DNA from: Sphingomonas sp.
GTDB taxonomy: Bacteria; Pseudomonadota; Alphaproteobacteria; Sphingomonadales; Sphingomonadaceae
Direction: 5' to 3'
DNA: 64,000 nucleotides
Assembly: GCF_025353885.1 (NCBI RefSeq)
Contig: NZ_JANXNX010000068.1
Span: forward strand, 1-64,000
Shown in pieces: positions 28,796-36,926 of this stretch. The position numbers were made by a program, and so were the translations under genes. Every line of letters starts with the position of its first letter. Position 1 is the first letter of the stretch. The notes beneath the pieces were generated by a model. The model worked only from the letters and a program-made list of their open reading frames with translations. It had not been told where the DNA came from and did no database searches.

Positions 28796-29209
28796 TCACG
28801 ACGGCAGAACGACCGCTGAATCTCCATCGAAAGCAGATAGGATTGGGCAGGCTCTGCCTATTCCCGCGCCGCACTCCTTAGCTAAGCGCTCAAGCGCATC
28901 TCGGGCAGAACGCAGCACCGCGATTTTGACGTCCAGCGCACCCACGCGCACTTGCGCCATTTCGCGTGCCCGCAATCTATCCTCGGTGGCCTCAAGAGCC
29001 AGCAGTTCGCCGATCTCCTCCAACGTGAATCCTGCTGCCTGTGCTTGGCGGATAAAACGTAGCCGACGAACATCGGCCTCACCGTAGCTACGAAAACCGC
29101 CGCTGCTTGGTCGATTCGGTTCGTTCAACAGCCCCCGCTTCTGGTAATATCGGACGGTCTCGACCCCCACAGCGCCCGCCTTCGCCAACTTCGCAATCGT
29201 TATCGACAT
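28796..29209 (-). CDS. MerR family regulator, mercury-type with one metal Cys missing
   Basis: 137 residues from MSITIAKLAKAGAVGVETVR; longer upstream frames have no homology. The helix-turn-helix (1-70, YYQKRGLLNEPNRPSSGGFR, YGEADVRRLRFIRQAQAAGF) and the dimer helix are standard. The C-terminal CGAGIGRACP pair matches Cys117 and Cys126 of Tn501 MerR, but where MerR has Cys82 (THCEEA) this protein has EDRLRA. Mercury sensing needs all three, so the inducer may differ or the function may be lost. No merTPA-like genes are found on either side. Confidence 0.78.
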   Translation of the reverse strand: MSITIAKLAKAGAVGVETVRYYQKRGLLNEPNRPSSGGFRSYGEADVRRLRFIRQAQAAGFTLEEIGELLALEATEDRLRAREMAQVRVGALDVKIAVLRSARDALERLAKECGAGIGRACPILSAFDGDSAVVLPS

Positions 29210-29215
29210 CAGCTC

Positions 29216-29247
29216 TTGTCTCCGGACTATGGTACGGACTCTAGATA
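29216..29247 (+). promoter_or_regulatory. MerR-type divergent operator-promoter
   Basis: TTGTCT (29216) and TAGATA (29242) are separated by 20 bp containing the dyad CTCCGGACTATGGTACGGAC, close to the Tn501 mer operator. The long spacer is typical of MerR-activated promoters. It points to the right, away from the regulator, where no structural gene remains. Confidence 0.5.
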
Positions 29248-29249
29248 GG

Positions 29250-29640
29250 TTGGGTGCCGCCTTCCGGCAATCAGGAGCGCCCCATTGTCGAACCGTCCAA
29301 CAGCCATCCTCTACCGCATGGTCATACCCCAGCATACCTGCCCCTATCCGCGTCGGCACGCTGGTCTGCCCAGTGAGCAAGGCGTTTTCGTCGATCGGCG
29401 CAGGTTGATCCCTAGCTCGACGTACAGCTCAACTTATAGAGAACGGTCAAACTTGGACGTGTGATAAGTGCAATTATCACAGACACTTAGAAGAGATATC
29501 CGCGAGCCAGTAAGCCGTCGGCGCATTGACTAAATTCAAGTATCGTACTGGTATCGTTGATAGCCCTTTTTGACCCAGAAAATGGGTTTCAGCATCGTCT
29601 TTTCCACGGTTTCCCGCGGATGAGTGGCGCTTTTGTCGCT
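29250..29640. other. Gene-free stretch between the MerR-type promoter and the tRNA fragment
   Basis: I see no coding gene here. The promoter at 29216-29247 fires into this region, so its former target genes appear to have been lost. Confidence 0.45.
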
Positions 29641-29681
29641 CTCCGAAGGCAGAGGTCACAGGTTCGAATCCTGTCGGGCCA
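29641..29681 (+). tRNA. tRNA-Arg(CCG) 3-prime fragment, probable attachment site
   Basis: The run contains anticodon loop CTCCGAA, the 3-prime anticodon stem GGCAG, variable loop AGGTC, T arm CACAGG-TTCGAAT-CCTGT and acceptor strand CGGGCC plus A. Upstream bases do not form the anticodon 5-prime stem, D arm or acceptor partner, so only the 3-prime portion exists. Such a piece is what tyrosine-integrase elements leave at the far end of an island inserted in a tRNA gene. The orientation places the island to its left and the intact tRNA beyond the window start. No integrase gene is visible in the window. Confidence 0.7.
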
Positions 29682-29920
29682 AAATCTATCAAGCCAATCC
29701 GTAATTTTTGATTCTTACGTTCCCGGCGATGAGAATGCCCGGTACCACGCCGGTGAACTGCTCATTGAGCCAGTTTTTGAATGTCATCCATTGGCGGTTC
29801 GGTGGCGGCAAACGTACGCCCAGGACAAGGAAACGCGCTTGGCCTTTGGCTACGGTTGAGGCGATTGCTGATCTATTCTTCGACTTCGTTGATCGCCCCA
29901 ACCGATTACAGAATTTTGTC
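29682..29920. other. Gene-free stretch to the right of the tRNA fragment
   Basis: No gene recognised before the end of the TonB-dependent receptor gene. Confidence 0.45.
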
Positions 29921-32269
29921 TTAAAAATGGTAACCGATCGTTGCGCCATAGGTCCGTGGCGCGCCCGGCGTTACCTGAAAACTGTTAGACACCAGACCAG
30001 TGGCATAAACATACTGGTTGGTGAGATTTCGGACGAATAGCTGGGCATCGAAATGCCCAGCGGGTGCAACCCACCCGATCGAGGCATCGACCAGATGATG
30101 AGACTGCTGAATCATGTAATTATCGCCGGACAGCGGATAAGGTGAATTGTAGCGGTCGTTGACGTTGAATGTGAAATCACCCCTCGTCGGCGTTTCGAGT
30201 TTGTAGGTCACGCCGATCGACCCTGAAAAAGGTGGCGCATAAGCAACCCGGTTACCGGCGAAATTGCATGTCCGGGAAACCGGGGCGCCGATGGTGACGC
30301 CCCCCACGACACGTGTGCCTGGAACGATGCACGTGGCACCGGGGTAATCGGCAAATTTTGCGTTGAGAACTTCAAACGCACCTTGGATGGTCAGGCCGCG
30401 GATCAGAACCAACGCAAAGTCGGCATCGACACCATCGATGCGTTCCCTGGCGACATTCAACAAAATGGGGAAACCAGGCACCGCTGGCGGTGCCTGAGTG
30501 CGGACCTGCACATCTTTGTAGGTGTAATGGAAGTAAGCGATGTTGAACCGTAGCCGGTTGTCGAACAATTGCGATTTCAGGCCCACCTCTGTCGCATAAA
30601 GCAACTCTGGGTTCACCGGCGGATTGGTAAATGAATTGCCATTGTAGGCACCCGATTTAAAACCCAAGTCATGCGATGCGTAGAGGCGAATGTTTTTGCC
30701 GATTTCTTGGGAAAGCACGAAGCGATACGTCAACTTTCCAAAATGCAACCGCGTCGGTATTCCGGGGAACAACGTCGTTACTCCGCCGACGGCGAGCGTA
30801 TAGGGCTGACCGGGCGTCAGGGCGACGACCGTGGGCTGCGGATTGCCTGCGGGCGTACTGGGAGGAACAGGAATGGCGGTGACCGAATTGGGGAAGCCTG
30901 CGAGTGGCGAAAGCAATCCGGTCAGACCCTTGGTTTCATCGGTGTAACGAAGGCCAACGGTCAATTTTGTCGCGTTGAGGAATCGATAACTGACGTCGCC
31001 ATAAGCCGAATATGATTCGGTCGTGGGTCGACCGAAGTTGCGATTCGGGGTGCCGGGCGCGCAGACTGTGCCAACACAGGTCTGGGACGAATTTAGCTCA
31101 AGACGCGTTATGTCATTATAATAGAAAGCGCCGACGATCCATTGGAAACGCGCTGCCTTTGCCGAGGACGTCAGCTGGAACTCTTGGCTCCAAGTCCGGT
31201 TGCTCTGAGCAAAATAGGTTGGCGTCGATGATTGCCCGGGAAGCGGCTGGCCAAGGATCGGACTACCATCGAACAGAATGTTCAACGCGCTCGATTGATA
31301 ACCGGTCAAACTCATCAGGCGAGCAAAGCCCAGATCCTGTTCGATCTTCAGGCTTGCGATATTAGCATGAAAAGGCGCCGTTTGGTCGAACCGGCCAGTC
31401 ACGCGATATTCGCCAAGGTATGGCGTACCGTCGCTTCCAAGCGTGCCGGGATAAACCTGCCTCGCCGCGCCAAATGTACGATTATTCCAATCGTAGATAA
31501 AGCTGCCGGTAACGCGAGTGTCGACGCCAGGTTTCCAGACGAACTTCGCCTGAACGCCGAACTCCTCCGATTTTTGAGCATCATTGCCGGTGAATATATT
31601 GCGTGACCAGCCCTTGCCCTGCTTTTGGTAGAACACGGCTGTGTTGACAGCGAACGTGTCTGAAAGCGGGGTCGAGCCGTAAAAGTTGGCGGTGACCGTA
31701 TCAAAATTTCCATAGCCCAAGGACGCGTCGACCTTCACGGCGTCGCCCGGGTCGCGTGTTGTGACTGAGATCAAGCCAGCAGTGACATTGCGGCCGTACA
31801 GCGTCCCCTGCGGACCCTTAAGCACCTCGATGCGTTCGATATTATTGAATGAGTAAATGCTCATCGCCGGATTGGGCAGGTAGAGGCCGTCGATATATAC
31901 CGCTGTCTGGCCTTCGTTATATCCGGTGCTGCTGGATCCGATCCCGCGCAGGTAAATATTGTTGCCGCCCGATGGCGCCACAACGAGGCCAGGAACCAAA
32001 TTCGGCAACTGAAGCACACCGTCGATCTTAAACGCTTTCAACTGGGTAGCGGATACGGCCTGAATTGAGGCAGGCACGTCCTGGAGGCTTTGCGAACGCC
32101 GCGTCGCGGTCACGATAATATCGACGACTTTAGTGTCGCTCGCGTCCGCGGTGCTATCTGTGGCTTCGGCCGTACTGGCCGCTGCTTGGCCAGCGACCTG
32201 AGCAAAAGCGCTGTTGGTAAAGCCAGTGCTGGCGACAACGGCCGTGCTGGCCAACAAAAATACACGCAT
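29921..32269 (-). CDS. TonB-dependent outer-membrane receptor
   Basis: About 782 residues from MRVFLLASTAVVASTGF, chosen because GGGGAGA precedes that ATG; an ATG 15 bp upstream overlaps this site. Signal peptide to ~FAQ, TonB-box region DIIVTATRRSQSLQDVP, plug domain with VYIDGLYLPNPAM and VLKGPQGTLYGRNVTAG, and a 22-strand barrel ending ATIGYHF. It belongs to the Sphingomonadaceae receptors with the GTLYGRN plug motif, usually importing organic compounds rather than only siderophores. A TTTTACA-N6-TGTAAAA site lies ~90 bp upstream. No partner in an operon; the hydrolase gene upstream has its own promoter gap. Confidence 0.92.
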   Translation of the reverse strand: MRVFLLASTAVVASTGFTNSAFAQVAGQAAASTAEATDSTADASDTKVVDIIVTATRRSQSLQDVPASIQAVSATQLKAFKIDGVLQLPNLVPGLVVAPSGGNNIYLRGIGSSSTGYNEGQTAVYIDGLYLPNPAMSIYSFNNIERIEVLKGPQGTLYGRNVTAGLISVTTRDPGDAVKVDASLGYGNFDTVTANFYGSTPLSDTFAVNTAVFYQKQGKGWSRNIFTGNDAQKSEEFGVQAKFVWKPGVDTRVTGSFIYDWNNRTFGAARQVYPGTLGSDGTPYLGEYRVTGRFDQTAPFHANIASLKIEQDLGFARLMSLTGYQSSALNILFDGSPILGQPLPGQSSTPTYFAQSNRTWSQEFQLTSSAKAARFQWIVGAFYYNDITRLELNSSQTCVGTVCAPGTPNRNFGRPTTESYSAYGDVSYRFLNATKLTVGLRYTDETKGLTGLLSPLAGFPNSVTAIPVPPSTPAGNPQPTVVALTPGQPYTLAVGGVTTLFPGIPTRLHFGKLTYRFVLSQEIGKNIRLYASHDLGFKSGAYNGNSFTNPPVNPELLYATEVGLKSQLFDNRLRFNIAYFHYTYKDVQVRTQAPPAVPGFPILLNVARERIDGVDADFALVLIRGLTIQGAFEVLNAKFADYPGATCIVPGTRVVGGVTIGAPVSRTCNFAGNRVAYAPPFSGSIGVTYKLETPTRGDFTFNVNDRYNSPYPLSGDNYMIQQSHHLVDASIGWVAPAGHFDAQLFVRNLTNQYVYATGLVSNSFQVTPGAPRTYGATIGYHF

Positions 32270-32354
32270 CCAGATTCTCCCCATTATTCGCGTCGATTCC
32301 CGCGCGAATTTTCTGCGGAGTCGTTTGAAGCTGCCCCGCCCACTGAAAATCATA

Positions 32355-32374
32355 TTTTACAGACGCGTGTAAAA
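32355..32374. promoter_or_regulatory. Perfect inverted repeat upstream of the TonB receptor gene
   Basis: TTTTACA-GACGCG-TGTAAAA: 7-bp arms, 6-bp spacer, 86 bp upstream of the receptor start. The shape is typical of TetR- or GntR-type operators; no such regulator gene is in the window. Confidence 0.5.
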
Positions 32375-32599
32375 GAACTCGCTGGTGGATAGACGATGCC
32401 TGTTTGGCATAGGGGACACGAGTTATCGTTGCGCTGTGCGCTACGTCTGCGATCATTGTTTTACGGCCAATGGTGGCCAATCGCCTCCGCAACGCCTAGA
32501 CTGGTCAATGCCGCCCTAATGGGCGCCAGGATCGTTCCCGCCCGTGCAAGAAGAATAGCGAACTCCCCGACACAGCCCTGCGGACGTTGTCGATTGCAC

Positions 32600-33394
32600 T
32601 TATGAGGCGGAAATTGCCGGGGTCATGTCTGCCGCGCGCATGAAAGCGTCGAGGCGATCGTTAAACTCTTCGGACACGCTTTGAGGGAAATGGTGCGGCG
32701 AAGTGATTATTTGATGGAAGCCTCCGCCCGCTTCCGCGACCCGGCGACTGACGACATCGAAAGCCGGGCTCCAGCCGCCACTTACAAGCATCAGCGGGAT
32801 TTTTGCCTGCTTCACGACGGCAAGTTCGCGGGCAACGTCAGCTTTGGCGGGAATTTTAAGTTTGCGGATCGCACGTCCCATCGCCTTCATTTCGTCATAG
32901 GGACGGTCGCCGTCGATGAACGAAGGTATATTGACCACGCGTGCAAAGCGCTGAACGCGTTTTGCATCGCTCAGCGTCAGAAGCAAAGCGCGGATGAGGC
33001 TGATTACAAATTTGCGCACTTCCGGATCGTCGCCTGCGAGCTTCTGCATCGCTGGCTCGATGATCGTTAGTGATTTCACCGCATCGGGTCGCCGCGCGGC
33101 TGCCGCAAGCGCAACAGCGCCGCCAAAAGAGTGGCCGACAAGATGAGCGCCGTCCTGTAACATTTCAGCAACCCAAATAGCATCCGCCTCGGCGTCATCC
33201 GGTCGCCCCGGGTCGCTGCTCTGCCCGTGACCAGGTCGGTCCGGCACAATGACCTGCCATCCTCGCGCCGCCAGCCCCTGTTGTCTTGCAAAATGGCGGT
33301 CGCCACCGATTTTACTACCCTGCGCGCTGCCATGGATCAGGACAACTCGCTCGCCCTGATCGCCCCAATGCGTCACGTGGATTTTTTCGGTCAT
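32600..33394 (-). CDS. Alpha/beta hydrolase
   Basis: 264 residues from MTEKIHVTHWGDQGERVVL. Oxyanion-hole LIHGSAQG, nucleophile elbow LVGHSFGGAVAL (Ser) and a late His (TSPHHFPQ) are visible, with Asp candidates between. It lacks a signal peptide, so it acts in the cytoplasm. It could hydrolyse an ester or a C-C bond of an aromatic substrate imported by the neighbouring receptor, but substrate cannot be read from sequence. Divergent from the 33576 operon. Confidence 0.85.
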   Translation of the reverse strand: MTEKIHVTHWGDQGERVVLIHGSAQGSKIGGDRHFARQQGLAARGWQVIVPDRPGHGQSSDPGRPDDAEADAIWVAEMLQDGAHLVGHSFGGAVALAAAARRPDAVKSLTIIEPAMQKLAGDDPEVRKFVISLIRALLLTLSDAKRVQRFARVVNIPSFIDGDRPYDEMKAMGRAIRKLKIPAKADVARELAVVKQAKIPLMLVSGGWSPAFDVVSRRVAEAGGGFHQIITSPHHFPQSVSEEFNDRLDAFMRAADMTPAISAS

Positions 33395-33575
33395 CGCCTC
33401 TTGTCGGCCCAATTCGTATGACAGGATAGACTCCAACAGGCTTTAACCGATACGCTGGCAGCATCGCTAAGCCCGATGCGCCAGCGGCATCGGCCCACCG
33501 AAATTTCGATCATGGCGGCGTGATTTGCTTTCCCTAGAACGGCAGCGAACCGCGAAAGCGGACTTGGAGAGATTA

Positions 33576-34226
33576 ATGTCTGACCGCGCTCCTGCGCTTG
33601 CGCAAGATCGCCTCGCCATTCGCGAAGCGATCGATAATTGGATGATCTGGCGCGACGGGGGCGACTGGGACCGGTTCGCGACGGTATGGCATCCTGAGGG
33701 CCGCATGCAAACAACATGGTTCCAAGCGAGCGGCGCTGAATTCGTGACGCGAAGTCGGCTTGCATTCGAGACAGGCATCACCGTACTCCACCTGATGAGC
33801 GGTACGAGCATTGATGTTGTGGGTAACCGCGCGATCTCGCAAACGCGCAGCACGATCATGCAACGCGGCGCGATCGACGGGGTCGAAGTCGACGTCTCGT
33901 GCCATGGTCGTTTCTGGGATGCCTGGGAACGCGTTGGCGATGTATGGCTGTTAAGGTTGCGTCAGCCGATTTATGAGATCGACCATCTAACGCCGCTCGA
34001 CCCGGCGGCTGTATTGAAGCTAGACCCGACATTGCTGGGTTCGTTTCCAGTCGGCTATCGCCACTTGGCCTATTTACAAGCCAAGCTCGGTTTCGACGTC
34101 ATCAAATCGATGCCGGGGACGCATGGGCCTGAAACCGCGCACTTACGCGTCCGGGGGCAAGCGTGGCTGGATGGAACCGATGCAAGCTGCCTGACCGCAA
34201 CGCATGAGTTTGCCCAATGCGCCTGA
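33576..34226 (+). CDS. NTF2-like (SnoaL-type) protein with C-terminal extension
   Basis: 216 residues from ATG 33576 behind GGAGAGATTA; an earlier in-frame start lacks a ribosome site. Residues ~1-140 form an NTF2/SnoaL-like cone (DRLAIREAIDNWMIWRDGGD, FATVWHPEGRMQTTWFQASG, GRFWDAWERVGDVWLLRLRQ). The 80-residue tail is not part of the usual fold. Members include small hydratases, isomerases and dehydratases. Its end overlaps the decarboxylase-like gene by 10 bp, so the two probably act in the same pathway. Confidence 0.75.
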   Translation: MSDRAPALAQDRLAIREAIDNWMIWRDGGDWDRFATVWHPEGRMQTTWFQASGAEFVTRSRLAFETGITVLHLMSGTSIDVVGNRAISQTRSTIMQRGAIDGVEVDVSCHGRFWDAWERVGDVWLLRLRQPIYEIDHLTPLDPAAVLKLDPTLLGSFPVGYRHLAYLQAKLGFDVIKSMPGTHGPETAHLRVRGQAWLDGTDASCLTATHEFAQCA

Positions 34227-35251
34227 TCGCAACCGAAGAAGCATTCGCTCCGCTTGAGTATATTTCGGAATACCTCAAGCTGGGCGCGCGCATCGACAGC
34301 GCCGCATCGCGCTACCTCTCGATTTATTACCAGCAGGATGAAGCGGTACGCCAACTGACGGACCTCGATTATCGTTTAGCCGAGATGGACCGGTTTCACG
34401 TCGATATGCATGTACTTAGCATCACCGGACCTGGCGTCCAGGCGTTCGATGCCGATCTCGGTAGCGAACTGGCGATCGTGGCGAACGACATGCTGGCCGA
34501 CGCAATTAAAAAGCACCCAACACGTTTTGCCGGACTTGCAGCAATCGCCCCTCAGGATCCCGCACGCGCCGTCCGCGAGATTAACCGCGCGATCGGTGCG
34601 CTGAAGCTAAATGGCATCATTATCAATTCGCATACATACGGCGAGTATCTCGACGATCCAAAATTCTGGCCGATTTTCGAGGCGGCGGTTGCGCATGACG
34701 TCGCCATTTATCTGCATCCCACCTTCCCATCCGATGCGATGATCGCGCCTTACGCCGATTACGGCATGATGGGCGCATTGTGGGGATTCGGAGCAGACAC
34801 TTCGATGCACGCCGTTCGGATGATCATGGGCGGCGTATTTGACGCATTCCCGACGCTGCAGATTGTGCTGGGACATCTCGGGGAAGCAATTCCGTTTTGG
34901 CTGGGGCGGCTTGACAATCGCTATGCCAATATCGTGCGACGCGGCGGGCTGGGGCCGTTAGGTATGAAGCAGTTGTTGCGTCTGCCGAGCGAGTATTTTC
35001 GGGACAACTTCCACATTACGACAAGCGGGATGATGACCGACCAGCCTCTTGATTTCTGTCTCGGGCTGCTGGGCGATGACCGCGCGATGTTTGCCGTTGA
35101 TTATCCTTATGAGCAGACGGCCGAAGCCGTACCGTTTTTCAGGGCTGCTCCCCTCCCCGATGCCACGCGTCGCAAGCTTGCGCACGAGAATGCCGAACGG
35201 CTGTTCCATATCACGCCAGCACCGCCGCTGTTCGACAGCAGCGCAACGTGA
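34217..35251 (+). CDS. Metal-dependent decarboxylase of the amidohydrolase family (LigW/gamma-resorcylate type)
   Basis: 344 residues. The start RLIATEEAF, His167 (IYLHPTFP), His220 (VLGHLGEAIPFWLGR) and Asp295 (MFAVDYPYE) match the metal-binding Glu, His, His and Asp of LigW, gamma-resorcylate decarboxylase and ACMSD. The TEEA start is like LigW rather than the E-x-H of other members. These enzymes remove carboxylate from aromatic acids without oxygen. Substrate here unknown. Translationally coupled to the NTF2-like gene upstream. Confidence 0.83.
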   Translation: MRLIATEEAFAPLEYISEYLKLGARIDSAASRYLSIYYQQDEAVRQLTDLDYRLAEMDRFHVDMHVLSITGPGVQAFDADLGSELAIVANDMLADAIKKHPTRFAGLAAIAPQDPARAVREINRAIGALKLNGIIINSHTYGEYLDDPKFWPIFEAAVAHDVAIYLHPTFPSDAMIAPYADYGMMGALWGFGADTSMHAVRMIMGGVFDAFPTLQIVLGHLGEAIPFWLGRLDNRYANIVRRGGLGPLGMKQLLRLPSEYFRDNFHITTSGMMTDQPLDFCLGLLGDDRAMFAVDYPYEQTAEAVPFFRAAPLPDATRRKLAHENAERLFHITPAPPLFDSSAT

Positions 35252-35375
35252 AGGCGCCCGAGATTGAGCGACTGAGGCATTATTTATGGGCACGGGCGCG
35301 CACCGTATGCGGGGGCGATTTGTGGCGCCGCATATTGACGGCAGCCCCGCTGGCCGAAGCTTGAGGGAGAAGAAC

Positions 35376-36149
35376 ATGCCAAAGCGTCTCATCACCGCCG
35401 CGTTCGCCGCGTCCATGCTTGCCGGGTCCGCCGCGGTCGCGCAGACGGCGACCTTACCCGTTGTTCGTCCTCCCTCGCAGCTAAGCTGGTACGGCGACCC
35501 CTCCGCGCCCGATATAAGCGGCGTGTGGATCCGCAACAAAGCCGCCGCGACCGGCGCTGGGGTAAGTAAGGAAGGCTGGCTGCCGTGGCCACCACCACTC
35601 AAGCCAGAGCTCGCCGACGTGTGGAAAAAGCGCGTCGCCGACAACGCCGTGGGCAAACGCACGGATGATCCGGTGCGCGCCTGCCTGCCACCGGGAATGC
35701 CGCGCTTTATTACCGGGACGAACGGGCCGATGCAGATCATCCAGACGCCGGGGCGCGTGACGCTTTACCGTGATGGCATTCCGGTGCGACGGGTGTGGAC
35801 CGACGGCCGTGCGCAACCAGCGGCCAAAGACCTTGAGGATTTTTCGAACGGCAACGCAGTCGGCCGCTACGTCGGTCCCGAACTTGTCACCGACTTGATC
35901 GGGGTGAAGGACTATCCGATCGACGGAACGGGCGTTCCGCACAGCCCATCGTTGAAGATCGTCGAGCGCTATCACCGCATCGACGCAAAGACCCTCCGCG
36001 TTACGGTGACTCTGACCGATCCGCTTGCCTATACCCGGACAATGACGAGCGTCACTACCTATACCGCGCTCGACGATCCCCATTGGGAACCGCGCGAGTT
36101 CATCTGTACGCCATCTACGAACTACTATCCCGATAAATACGTCCGCTGA
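35376..36149 (+). CDS. Secreted protein with GDPSAPDISGVW motif, unknown family (copy A)
   Basis: 257 residues from ATG 35376 behind GAGGGAGAAG; the 30 residues upstream in the open frame are not counted. A signal peptide ends at VAQ. Shared with 51688-52518: YGDPSAPDISGVWI, CLPPGMPRF (there CLPFGLPN), QTPGRVTLY (QTPGQVTIY), VWTDGRAQP (IWTDGRPHP), and the later pattern of TL-R/H-VTLTD. Single Cys in the CLPPG loop and one near the C-terminus. I do not recognise a characterised family. It stands between a decarboxylase and DUF6152/cytochrome genes. Confidence 0.7.
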   Translation: MPKRLITAAFAASMLAGSAAVAQTATLPVVRPPSQLSWYGDPSAPDISGVWIRNKAAATGAGVSKEGWLPWPPPLKPELADVWKKRVADNAVGKRTDDPVRACLPPGMPRFITGTNGPMQIIQTPGRVTLYRDGIPVRRVWTDGRAQPAAKDLEDFSNGNAVGRYVGPELVTDLIGVKDYPIDGTGVPHSPSLKIVERYHRIDAKTLRVTVTLTDPLAYTRTMTSVTTYTALDDPHWEPREFICTPSTNYYPDKYVR

Positions 36150-36186
36150 GCCGTCTCGGTCCGGACGATCGAGCAAGGAGAAGATC

Positions 36187-36555
36187 ATGAATCGCAAGGC
36201 AATCCAGGGCGCCGTCCTGGCGACGGTGGCACTGTCCGCATCCGCCAGCGCGCACCATTCGTTTGCAATGTTCGACAAGGCCCGCGAAATCGAACTGAAG
36301 AATGTGACGGTCAAGGACTGGCAGTGGACCAGCCCACATACTTGGCTGTTCGTCGTCGCGGCTGACGGGACCAAGTACAGCATCGAGGGCGGCAATCCGG
36401 GCGTCATGCGCCGTATGGGCTTTGCCAAAGGCACGATCGCTGCCGGTGACAAGCTGACGGTCTACATTTCGCCACTTAAAAACGGCGAGAAAGGCGGCGC
36501 GATCAATGCGGTGCGTCTGCCCAACGGCAAGATACTTGGCGAGCGTTTGAAATAG
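36187..36555 (+). CDS. DUF6152 family secreted protein
   Basis: 122 residues, AAGGAG before the ATG. The signal peptide ends at SASA. The mature part begins HHSFAMFD and has WQWTSPHTWLFVVAADG and LTVYISPLKNGEKGG, the DUF6152 pattern. The N-terminal His-His after cleavage and the later His could bind a metal ion such as copper (inference). It sits 37 bp after copy A of the GDPSAPDISGVW family. Confidence 0.82.
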   Translation: MNRKAIQGAVLATVALSASASAHHSFAMFDKAREIELKNVTVKDWQWTSPHTWLFVVAADGTKYSIEGGNPGVMRRMGFAKGTIAAGDKLTVYISPLKNGEKGGAINAVRLPNGKILGERLK

Positions 36556-36556
36556 G

Positions 36557-36853
36557 ATGAAGCGCGGCAGGGTGTACTTCGCCTTGTTATTAGCGGGTGC
36601 CCCTGCCGTTGCTGCCCCGCCACCGCTCAATGGCGACACCGGAATGCCAAACATTTCGGCGCTCTGGATTGAGGTATGGCGATGGAGTTGGTCAAGATTG
36701 TGCGCGATGGCCCGTGTGCGCAGAGGTTCGCTGACGGCGGCATTTGCCCGTTGCCGACCCGGCCATCGAAACGCAGCTGAGAGGGGAGTTGTCCAGTCGG
36801 TGCAAGTCGAGGGCATTGGCATCGTTGCAAACACCGTCACTGACAAACACTGA
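36557..36853 (+). pseudogene. Truncated third member of the GDPSAPDISGVW family
   Basis: Starts one base after the DUF6152 stop. The first ~40 residues are a signal peptide (YFALLLAGAPAVAAPPPL) followed by GDTGMPNISALWI, which lines up with GDPSAPDISGVWI of copies at 35376 and 51688. The rest is Arg-rich and unrelated, and the body of the family is missing. Looks like a deletion remnant that still lies in the operon. Confidence 0.45.
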
Positions 36854-36926
36854 TAACCGTTGCCGCAACCCGTGCGGAACCGTTGATCGTTTGACGCAGA
36901 CATTCACGACTGGAAGCGCGATTGTC

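Noticed and set aside
28519-28881. Open frames on both strands as a transposase remnant
   Set aside because: I could not align them to a transposase motif with confidence; left as unassigned sequence.
29600-29681. A complete tRNA gene ending at 29681
   Set aside because: Only anticodon loop to 3-prime end fits; no D arm or 5-prime acceptor strand can be drawn from the upstream bases.
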